Shown here piece by piece: positions 1 through 4,225 of a stretch of 8,812 bases of DNA. This DNA is from Desulfobacteraceae bacterium (GTDB taxonomy: Bacteria > Desulfobacterota > Desulfobacteria > Desulfobacterales > Desulfosarcinaceae), in assembly GCA_027031325.1 (NCBI GenBank), contig JALVRI010000578.1, positions 1 to 8,812 of the forward strand, given 5' to 3'. Under the pieces are notes generated by a model. That model worked only from the letters and a program-made list of their open reading frames with translations. It made no database searches and was not told the DNA's origin. Both the position numbers and the translations under genes were made by a program. Numbering within the stretch: the first letter of the stretch is position 1; the number at the start of each line of letters is the position of its first letter.

Positions 1-2
1 CG

Positions 3-128
3 GGTGACAACGTAGCCATAGAGGCTGAGTTGATCACGCCGATCGCCATGGAGAAGGAGCTGCGCTTTGCGATCCGTGAAGGTGGACGGACGGTCGGCGC
101 CGGCGTGGTGAGCGAAATCATCGAATAG
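3..128 (+). CDS. tuf: Elongation factor Tu, C-terminal end (partial)
   Basis: This is the last 41 codons of EF-Tu, cut by the left edge of the window. EF-Tu is the cytoplasmic GTPase that carries aminoacyl-tRNA to the ribosomal A site. The visible part belongs to domain III, which contacts the tRNA. The tail AIREGGRTVGAGVV is the invariant family ending, followed by SEIIE and a TAG stop at 126-128. The GTP-binding domain lies outside the window. The stop codon overlaps the ribosome binding site of rpmG, and only 11 bases separate the two genes, so they are probably translated from one message. Which tuf copy this is cannot be told from the window. Identification is near certain from the C-terminal signature. 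Confidence 0.97.
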   Translation, partial: GDNVAIEAELITPIAMEKELRFAIREGGRTVGAGVVSEIIE

Positions 129-139
129 AGGAGTCGGCT

Positions 140-289
140 GTGAGAGTGATCGTAACCCTTGCTTGCACGGAGTGTAAGCGCAGAAACTATACGACGACGA
201 AAAACAAGCGCACGACGCCGGACAAACTGCAATTCAGCAAGTATTGCCGGTTTTGCCAGAGACATACTATGCACAAGGAGACAAAGTAG
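140..289 (+). CDS. rpmG: 50S ribosomal protein L33 (bL33), zinc-binding form
   Basis: This 49-residue protein starts MRVIVTLACTECKRRNY and ends FCQRHTMHKETK, matching bL33, a small protein of the large subunit near the E site. Two CxxC pairs (C9/C12 and C36/C39) make it the zinc-ribbon form; zinc-free paralogues lack these cysteines. The length is normal for the family. The GTG start at 140 follows a GAGGAG ribosome binding site at 128-133 that overlaps the tuf stop, with spacing of six bases. The stop is TAG. The gene is shorter than many open-frame cutoffs and is easily missed. It sits between tuf and the tRNA-Trp gene, the usual place for rpmG in this cluster. Confidence 0.96.
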   Translation: MRVIVTLACTECKRRNYTTTKNKRTTPDKLQFSKYCRFCQRHTMHKETK

Positions 290-301
290 CCCTGTCAGTA
301 G

Positions 302-338
302 CTCGCCGCTGGATTATTGATAGGCTTGGCGGGGTTTT
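302..338 (+). terminator. Weak terminator-like hairpin between rpmG and tRNA-Trp
   Basis: CTCGCC at 302-307 can pair with GGCGGG at 328-333 (six pairs, one G-U), leaving a 20-base loop. It is followed by GTTTT at 334-338. The T run is short and the loop large, so at best this is a leaky terminator or a processing hairpin upstream of the tRNA. No convincing promoter follows it, which argues that the tRNA is read through from upstream. Confidence 0.22.
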
Positions 339-352
339 CAGCAGTCTAATGC

Positions 353-428
353 AGGCCAGTAGCTCTAACGGTAGAGCGTCGGACTCCAAATCCGGGTGTT
401 GGGGGTTCGAATCCCTCCTGGCCTGCCA
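353..428 (+). tRNA. trpT: tRNA-Trp (anticodon CCA)
   Basis: A complete 76-base cloverleaf can be drawn by hand. The acceptor stem is AGGCCAG (353-359) with CTGGCCT (418-424). The D stem is GCTC (362-365) with GAGC (374-377). The anticodon stem is TCGGA (379-383) with TCCGG (391-395), allowing one mismatch or wobble. The T stem is GGGGG (401-405) with CCCTC (413-417), closing the TTCGAAT loop. The anticodon loop is CTCCAAA at 384-390, so the anticodon is CCA at 386-388, reading UGG (tryptophan). The discriminator base is G425, as expected for bacterial tRNA-Trp, and the 3' CCA (426-428) is encoded. A tRNA-Trp gene just upstream of secE-nusG is a common bacterial arrangement. Confidence 0.97.
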
Positions 429-457
429 TCGCTTGGGGGGGCTTCTCCGGCAAGCGA
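429..457 (+). other. Hairpin immediately 3' of tRNA-Trp
   Basis: TCGCTTG at 429-435 pairs perfectly with CAAGCGA at 451-457 (seven pairs) around a G-rich 15-base loop. It starts at the base right after the encoded CCA. No T run follows, so it is unlikely to be an intrinsic terminator. It could stop or guide exonucleases during 3' end maturation of the tRNA from the secE-nusG precursor. The structure is seen in the sequence; the role is inferred. Confidence 0.45.
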
Positions 458-520
458 CGCACGTGTGCCTCTCTTATTCACTGGTGGAGTAAACGGCGGG
501 CTTGAATCAGCGGGAGTACA

Positions 521-880
521 ATGGGACGCTTACATAAAAAGAAGGATCCAGATAAAAAAAGGAAAAAGCAAGGCAGGGTGGGCGAGGCGGCTCGGTCGGA
601 GGGTGGCGAAGTAAAGCAGCTCAAACCGGTTACCGCGGCCAAGCGTACGCAGGTGTCGGCCAAAGCCAGGGGTGCCGATAGTCAGGAAAAGAATTTTATC
701 CAGAAAAGCGCCCAGTTCCTCAGAGAAGTCAAGGTCGAATTAAAAAAGGTAACCTGGCCCACCCGCAAGCAGACGCTGGGATCGACCGTGGTGGTCATTG
801 TCCTGGTAATTATTATTTCGCTTTTTCTGGGTCTGGTTGATATGGGGCTGTCCAGCCTGATACGCGTTGTACTTCGTTAG
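521..880 (+). CDS. secE: Protein translocase subunit SecE
   Basis: SecE is the small essential subunit of the SecYEG channel in the inner membrane and clamps SecY. The 119-residue product has two parts. Residues 1-58 are a hydrophilic tail rich in lysine and arginine, with no recognised domain. Residues 59-119 are the conserved SecE domain: an amphipathic helix with the signature KVELKKVTWPTRKQ (71-84), then one membrane segment at about 88-111. Single-span SecE is usual outside enterobacteria, where three spans occur. The ATG at 521 follows GGGAG at 512-516. The spacing of four bases is short, so the exact start is slightly uncertain. nusG begins 12 bases after the TAG stop, the classic secE-nusG pairing. 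Confidence 0.95.
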   Translation: MGRLHKKKDPDKKRKKQGRVGEAARSEGGEVKQLKPVTAAKRTQVSAKARGADSQEKNFIQKSAQFLREVKVELKKVTWPTRKQTLGSTVVVIVLVIIISLFLGLVDMGLSSLIRVVLR

Positions 881-892
881 GAGACACGACCT

Positions 893-1426
893 GTGGCGCA
901 GAAAAGATGGTATATCGTTCACGTTTATTCCGGCTTTGAGAACAAGGTCAAGGCTGCTTTGGAGGAACGGATCGCCGCATCTCCATATAAAGACAAGTTC
1001 GGCGAGGTTATCGTGCCGACCGAAGAGGTTGTCGAGCTTGTAAAGGGTAAGCGCAAGACTTCTTCGCGCAAGTTTTACCCCGGGTACCTACTGGTGCGGA
1101 TGGAACTGAACGACCAGACTTGGCACATCGTGAACAACACCGCCAAGGTAACGGGCTTCCTTGGTGGCCGGGAGAAACCTGCCCCCATCACCGACGAGGA
1201 AGCCGAGCGTATACTGAGACGGATGGAAGCCGGTAAAAACAAACCTCAGCCGAAGTACAATTTCGAAGAAGGTGATGAGATCCGGGTGATAGACGGTCCA
1301 TTTGCCAATTTCAACGGTACGGTCCAGGAAGTCAATCCGGAAAAAGGAAAGATAAAGGTACTGGTGAGTATTTTCGGCCGTTCCACTCCAGTGGAATTGG
1401 AATTCGTGCAGGTTACTAAAATGTAG
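893..1426 (+). CDS. nusG: Transcription termination/antitermination factor NusG
   Basis: NusG binds the clamp helices of RNA polymerase, suppresses pausing, and links polymerase to Rho or to ribosomal protein S10. The 177-residue length is typical. The NGN domain spans about residues 1-115 and starts with KRWYIVHVYSGFENKVK. The C-terminal KOW domain begins at F124, with the motif FEEGDEIRVIDGPFANFNG followed by SIFGRSTPVELEF. The start is GTG at 893, supported by AGGAG at 879-883, which overlaps the last bases of secE; this suggests tight translational linkage. The stop is TAG. The position between secE and rplK is universal in bacteria with this cluster. Confidence 0.98.
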   Translation: MAQKRWYIVHVYSGFENKVKAALEERIAASPYKDKFGEVIVPTEEVVELVKGKRKTSSRKFYPGYLLVRMELNDQTWHIVNNTAKVTGFLGGREKPAPITDEEAERILRRMEAGKNKPQPKYNFEEGDEIRVIDGPFANFNGTVQEVNPEKGKIKVLVSIFGRSTPVELEFVQVTKM

Positions 1427-1471
1427 TTGAGGGTAAAAGGCTAAAAGGCTTACAGGAGATTAGAGCAAAAA

Positions 1472-1894
1472 ATGGCTAAAAAGGTATTGGCTCAAATAAA
1501 GCTTCAGGTAGAGGCGGGTAAGGCTAATCCGTCCCCCCCCATCGGGCCGGCCCTGGGCCAGCACGGTGTAAACATAATGGATTTCTGCAAGGCTTTCAAC
1601 GCCCGCACGGCAAACGACGCCGGCATGATAATCCCGGTGGTTATCACTGTTTACCAGGATAGATCGTTCACCTTTATCACCAAGACGCCGCCAGCATCGG
1701 TACTGTTGAAAAAAGCAGCCAAGATCGCCAAGGGCGCAAGTGATCCCAAGCGTGACCGGGTTGGAAAGGTTACCCGGGCTCAGGTGGAAGAGATCGCCAA
1801 AATAAAGATGGTCGACCTGAACGCCACCGACATGGATGCGGCCTGCCGGATCATCGCCGGTACCGCAAGGAGCATGGGGATTGAAGTGGTTTGA
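1472..1894 (+). CDS. rplK: 50S ribosomal protein L11 (uL11)
   Basis: L11 binds the GTPase-associated region of 23S rRNA at the base of the stalk, where thiostrepton acts, and is needed for RelA stimulation in model bacteria. The 140-residue product matches the usual 140-142. The N-terminal domain carries NPSPPIGPALGQHGVNIM, with the conserved proline-rich turn, then FITKTPPASVLLKKAA. The C-terminal RNA-binding domain contains KVTRAQVEEIAKIK and ends GTARSMGIEVV. The ATG at 1472 follows AGGAG at 1454-1458, with a rather long spacing of 13 bases. The upstream gap of 45 bases contains a tandem repeat of TAAAAGGC (1434-1449). The stop is TGA. Confidence 0.98.
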   Translation: MAKKVLAQIKLQVEAGKANPSPPIGPALGQHGVNIMDFCKAFNARTANDAGMIIPVVITVYQDRSFTFITKTPPASVLLKKAAKIAKGASDPKRDRVGKVTRAQVEEIAKIKMVDLNATDMDAACRIIAGTARSMGIEVV

Positions 1895-1922
1895 AATTCG
1901 TAAGGGTTTTTGGAAGCGTCCA

Positions 1923-1953
1923 GCCTATGGTTAGGCCGTTGCGGCCGCCTACC
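1923..1953 (+). promoter_or_regulatory. Competing hairpins in the rplK-rplA spacer
   Basis: Three short blocks can pair in two exclusive ways. GCCTA (1923-1927) pairs with TAGGC (1932-1936) around a TGGT loop. The same TAGGC pairs instead with GCCTA (1947-1951); that second stem extends by GG/CC (1929-1930 with 1952-1953) across a bulged T. Both stems lie upstream of the rplA ribosome binding site (1972-1978). The pairing is read directly from the sequence. A regulatory role, for example in coupling or feedback by L1, is inference; I could not match the known L1-binding internal loop. Confidence 0.35.
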
Positions 1954-1989
1954 GAACCGCAAAATCGATGGTAAGGAGTGATTGCGAAA

Positions 1990-2694
1990 ATGCCTAAACG
2001 AGGTAAAAAATATCGACAGGCAATCAGCGTTGTCGATAGGCAGAAGAAATACGATTTTGTCGAAGCCGTGGAATCGGCCATCAAGGCATCCTATGCCAAA
2101 TTCGACGAAACGATAGATGTGGCCGTCAGGCTCGGAGTCGATCCAAGGCATGCCGACCAGATGGTACGGGGTACCGTCGTGCTGCCGAACGGTATCGGTA
2201 AAGATGTAAAAGTGCTCGTATTCGCCAAGGGTGAAAAAGAAGCCGAAGCCAAGGAGGCTGGAGCTGATTTTGTCGGGAACGACGATCTGATCGAAAAGAT
2301 CAAGGGCGGCTGGTTTGGGTTTGACAAGGCCGTGGCCACACCTGATATGATGGGTTCTGTGGGCAAGATCGGCCGTCTGCTCGGCCCCCGTGGCTTGATG
2401 CCCAATGCCAAGACCGGCACGGTGACTTTCGATGTTGCAAAGGCCGTTCAGGAATTGAAGGCCGGTAAGATTGATTTCAGAGTCGAGAAAGCCGGGATAG
2501 TGCATGCTCCCATGGGCAAGGTTTCCTTTGGTGTTGAGAAGATAGTCCAAAACATCGCCGCATTCCTGGAAACAATAATCCGTTTGAAACCGACCTCCAG
2601 CAAGGGAACCTACCTGAAAGGTATTGCAATCTCGACGACTATGGGGCCAGGAATAAAAATCGATACGGCATATGTCAAGGACCTTATCAAGTAG
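1990..2694 (+). CDS. rplA: 50S ribosomal protein L1 (uL1)
   Basis: L1 forms the mobile L1 stalk of the large subunit, contacts E-site tRNA, and in several bacteria represses its own operon by binding mRNA. The product from ATG 1990 is 234 residues, the usual length. Landmarks are ATIDVAVRLG-like residues near 40 (here ETIDVAVRLGVDPRHADQ), GPRGLMPN at 132-139 followed by AKTGTVT, and the C-terminal STTMGPGIKID. The open frame extends four codons upstream to a GTG at 1978. That GTG overlaps the AAGGAG ribosome binding site (1973-1978), so ATG 1990, 11 bases downstream of it, is the better start. The stop is TAG. Confidence 0.97.
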   Translation: MPKRGKKYRQAISVVDRQKKYDFVEAVESAIKASYAKFDETIDVAVRLGVDPRHADQMVRGTVVLPNGIGKDVKVLVFAKGEKEAEAKEAGADFVGNDDLIEKIKGGWFGFDKAVATPDMMGSVGKIGRLLGPRGLMPNAKTGTVTFDVAKAVQELKAGKIDFRVEKAGIVHAPMGKVSFGVEKIVQNIAAFLETIIRLKPTSSKGTYLKGIAISTTMGPGIKIDTAYVKDLIK

Positions 2695-2744
2695 AACCGG
2701 TCGCATTTTTTTATGTATGCCAACCTGCCGCTTTATTCGCCTTA

Positions 2745-2774
2745 TTGATTCAGAGTGGGTAAGAGCGGTATAGA
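2745..2774 (+). promoter_or_regulatory. Candidate sigma70 promoter for rplJL-rpoBC
   Basis: TTGATT (2745-2750) and TATAGA (2769-2774) resemble -35 and -10 boxes, four of six matches each, with an 18-base spacer. A start near 2781 would place the whole L10 leader in the transcript. Escherichia coli also has a promoter between rplA and rplJ, which supports the location but not the exact site. The inverted repeat ACCAAG/CTTGGT (2774-2787) overlaps the predicted start point. Confidence 0.4.
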
Positions 2775-2801
2775 CCAAGGGCTTGGTTTTGGAACAAAAC
2801 C
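2774..2801 (+). repeat. Two overlapping inverted repeats upstream of the L10 leader
   Basis: ACCAAG (2774-2779) and CTTGGT (2782-2787) form a near palindrome with a two-base centre. GGTTTTG (2785-2791) and CAAAACC (2795-2801) form a perfect seven-pair hairpin with a GAA loop. They share bases 2785-2787, so both cannot form at once. Neither is followed by a T run. They may be a DNA operator, an RNA 5' stabilising hairpin, or chance. Confidence 0.35.
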
Positions 2802-2836
2802 GGCCCGGTAAGGGTCAAAACAATCACTTGATCAAG

Positions 2837-2911
2837 CTGTCAAAGACCGTAGGTGCACCATGGCAAATAGGCCGAGGGTGTATAATTGGCTGGGCCAGCC
2901 TACCGAGACAG
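2837..2911 (+). ncRNA. Ribosomal protein L10 leader (autoregulatory mRNA element)
   Basis: The region matches the known L10 leader in sequence and fold. CTGTC (2837-2841) pairs with GACAG (2907-2911). An asymmetric internal loop follows, AAAGACC (2842-2848) opposite CGA (2904-2906), as in the kink-turn-like L10-binding site. Above it GTAGG (2849-2853) pairs with CCTAC (2899-2903). Side stems are TGCACC (2854-2859) with GGTGTA (2877-2882), and TGGC (2887-2890) with GCCA (2894-2897). In studied bacteria L10, or its complex with L7/L12, binds this leader and represses rplJ and rplL translation. It lies upstream of rplJ as expected. Exact ends are approximate. Confidence 0.85.
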
Positions 2912-2966
2912 TGGGGAAAAGCATCGGGCGGAACCTGACGGTTATTGCCCGCTGACGCCCGTAACG

Positions 2967-3020
2967 TTCCATCGCGGCGCCACAGATGCAACCTCCGGTT
3001 TTTGCAGCGATGGAAGGAGG
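2967..3020 (+). promoter_or_regulatory. Hairpin abutting the rplJ ribosome binding site
   Basis: TTCCATCGC (2967-2975) pairs perfectly with GCGATGGAA (3007-3015), nine pairs. TGCAA (2987-2991) pairs with TTGCA (3002-3006), stacked directly on it, opposite an 11-base bulge on the 5' side. The 3' arm shares its last two bases with the AAGGAGG ribosome binding site (3014-3020). In a different fold CCTCC (2992-2996), inside this hairpin, is fully complementary to GGAGG (3016-3020) and could hide it. A further competitor is GGAAC (2930-2934) with GTTCC (2966-2970). The element fits translational control of rplJ downstream of the L10 leader; the role is inferred. Confidence 0.5.
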
Positions 3021-3032
3021 TGTGAAAAGAGA

Positions 3033-3560
3033 TTGAACCTTGAAGAGAAAAAACAAATCGTAGAAGCACTGAAAGAGCGATTCGCCAAGAGCAAGGTGGT
3101 CATCGTTACCGACTACAAGGGATTGAACGTGGCCGACATGACCACTTTACGGCGCAAGCTGCGGGAGTCTCAGGTTGAGTATCAGGTGGTGAAAAATACA
3201 CTGCTGAGACGGGCTGCAGAGGGGACCGATGCCGAATTGATCAAAGACAATTTCGTAGGCCCCAGTGCAATCGCTCTGAGTTACGACGACCCGGTCGCTC
3301 CAGCCAAAGTCTTGATGGAGTTCGCCAAGGAAAACGAAAAGCTGGAAATCAAGGTCGGCGTAATGAACGGCAAGGTGATGGATCTTACCGCCATCAAGGC
3401 CTTATCGGCCCTGCCATCGCGTGAACAGCTTCTGGCTCAAGTTCTGGCGGCCATGAATGCCGTGCCGAGCGCGCTTGTAACTGCGTTGAGCGATGTGCCC
3501 AGAAGGATGTTGAACGTGCTCACGGCGATAAAGGATCAGAAGGAAAAAGAGGCGGCCTGA
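3033..3560 (+). CDS. rplJ: 50S ribosomal protein L10 (uL10)
   Basis: L10 anchors the L7/L12 dimers to the ribosome and forms the stalk base with L11. From TTG 3033 the product is 175 residues, MNLEEKKQIVEALKERF to QKEKEAA, the usual length. Residues 1-125 form the rRNA-binding domain, with VVIVTDYKGLNVADMTTLR (22-40) and the conserved VVKNTLLRRA (52-61). The C-terminal helix after about 130 binds L7/L12. The frame stays open upstream to 2886 but that part is the leader RNA, and no ATG or GTG in frame lies near the AAGGAGG at 3014-3020. TTG is therefore the only sensible start, with a spacing of 12 bases. L10 is expected to feed back on its own leader. The stop is TGA. Confidence 0.95.
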   Translation: MNLEEKKQIVEALKERFAKSKVVIVTDYKGLNVADMTTLRRKLRESQVEYQVVKNTLLRRAAEGTDAELIKDNFVGPSAIALSYDDPVAPAKVLMEFAKENEKLEIKVGVMNGKVMDLTAIKALSALPSREQLLAQVLAAMNAVPSALVTALSDVPRRMLNVLTAIKDQKEKEAA

Positions 3561-3579
3561 ATTAATCTGAAACAGTGAA

Positions 3580-3620
3580 TGAAAATCGTGCCTTGATCCA
3601 AGGCAGCAGTGAAAATAGTG
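3580..3620 (+). promoter_or_regulatory. Hairpin and direct repeat in the rplJ-rplL spacer
   Basis: TGCCTTG (3589-3595) pairs perfectly with CAAGGCA (3599-3605) across an ATC loop. It is bracketed by a 10-of-11 direct repeat, TGAAAATCGTG (3580-3590) and TGAAAATAGTG (3610-3620). The second copy runs into the rplL ribosome binding site GGAGG (3620-3624). L7/L12 is made in about fourfold excess over L10, so translational enhancement of rplL is a reasonable but unproven role. Confidence 0.35.
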
Positions 3621-3635
3621 GAGGACAAAGTAACC

Positions 3636-4022
3636 ATGGCGGATATAACCAAAGAAGACGTGATCGAGTTTATTGCCAATATGTCGGTATTGGAGCTTTC
3701 TGAGCTGGTAAAGGAACTGGAAGAAAAATTCGGCGTTTCGGCTGCCGCCCCGGTGGCAATGATGGCAGGTGCCATGCCCGGTGATGCCGGTGGCGAAGCG
3801 GCTGAAGAAAAGACTGAGTTCGATGTGGTTCTGACCACGCCCGGTGACAAGAAAATCGCCGTCATCAAAGAGGTGCGGGCTATTACAGGCCTGGGCCTCA
3901 AGGATGCCAAGGAACTTGTCGACAGCGCCCCCAAGGCCGTCAAGGAGGGCGTTTCAAAAGAAGAAGCGGAAAAGATCAAGGCCCAACTGGAAGAGGCCGG
4001 GGCCCAAGTGGAGCTCAAGTAG
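3636..4022 (+). CDS. rplL: 50S ribosomal protein L7/L12 (bL12)
   Basis: L7/L12 is the only multi-copy ribosomal protein; its dimers recruit and activate translation GTPases such as EF-Tu and EF-G. From ATG 3636 the product is 128 residues. The N-terminal dimerisation domain is about 1-33. The flexible hinge, 34-58, is rich in Ala, Gly and Met. The C-terminal globular domain, 59-128, contains KTEFDVVL, KIAVIKEVRAITGLGLKDAK and ends EEAGAQVELK. The frame extends nine codons upstream to a GTG at 3609, but GGAGG at 3620-3624 lies 11 bases before ATG 3636 and ADITKEDVIEFI is a normal family N-terminus. The gene ends with tandem in-frame stops TAG TGA (4020-4025). Confidence 0.97.
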   Translation: MADITKEDVIEFIANMSVLELSELVKELEEKFGVSAAAPVAMMAGAMPGDAGGEAAEEKTEFDVVLTTPGDKKIAVIKEVRAITGLGLKDAKELVDSAPKAVKEGVSKEEAEKIKAQLEEAGAQVELK

Positions 4023-4081
4023 TGACGGCCGGCAGGGCAATATGTCATGTAACTATTTGATGTTGCAATGATAATACAAGT

Positions 4082-4129
4082 TGCGGAAATGGGGTGCAAA
4101 GGGCGCGGCTCTTTTATCCCATTTTCGCG
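4082..4129 (+). promoter_or_regulatory. Two-part hairpin between rplL and rpoB (candidate RNase III site / attenuator)
   Basis: GCGGAAATGGG (4083-4093) pairs with CCCATTTTCGC (4118-4128): eleven continuous pairs with one G-U, plus a T-G wobble at the base. Inside, AAAGGGC (4098-4104) pairs with GCTCTTT (4108-4114), seven pairs with one G-U and a GCG loop. No T run follows the outer stem. The inner stem alone ends in TTTTAT (4112-4117) and resembles a weak terminator. Escherichia coli has a partial terminator and an RNase III site between rplL and rpoB, lowering polymerase output relative to stalk proteins; an equivalent role here is inferred. The other bases of 4023-4225 show no gene I can support. 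Confidence 0.55.
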
Positions 4130-4225
4130 TTTCCTAACCCAATCGTTTCCGTGCCCGAACATCTGAATCGGTGCGGGCCGGTCCGGGTTGAAAAGCAGAA
4201 CGCCCAAACCAAGTGTGGAGATACC

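Noticed and set aside
317..350. TTGATA and TCTAAT as a promoter for tRNA-Trp
   Set aside because: The 22-base spacer is too long, and the start point would fall inside the tRNA.
2680..2712. Possible terminator after rplA: GACC/GGTC stem and a run of seven T
   Set aside because: The stem has only four pairs and is separated from the T run by three bases; too weak to call.
1780..2778. 332-codon open frame on the minus strand across rplK and rplA
   Set aside because: It is fully antisense to two certain ribosomal protein genes, its translation matches no family I know, and its openness follows from the codon bias of the real genes.
2881..2886. TATAAT, a perfect -10 box match
   Set aside because: It lies within the conserved L10 leader, and no -35-like sequence sits 16-18 bases upstream.
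2886..3032. 49-codon N-terminal extension of rplJ
   Set aside because: This stretch is the L10 leader RNA and the ribosome binding site region; the L10 family starts at MNLEEKK.
4057..4077. TTGATG ... GATAAT as a promoter for rpoB
   Set aside because: The spacing is far too short, and no -35 box fits 17 bases upstream of GATAAT.
4094..4225. 44-codon N-terminal extension of rpoB
   Set aside because: It begins at a GTG inside a hairpin loop without a ribosome binding site. The ATG at 4226 has a good site and the conserved N-terminus.
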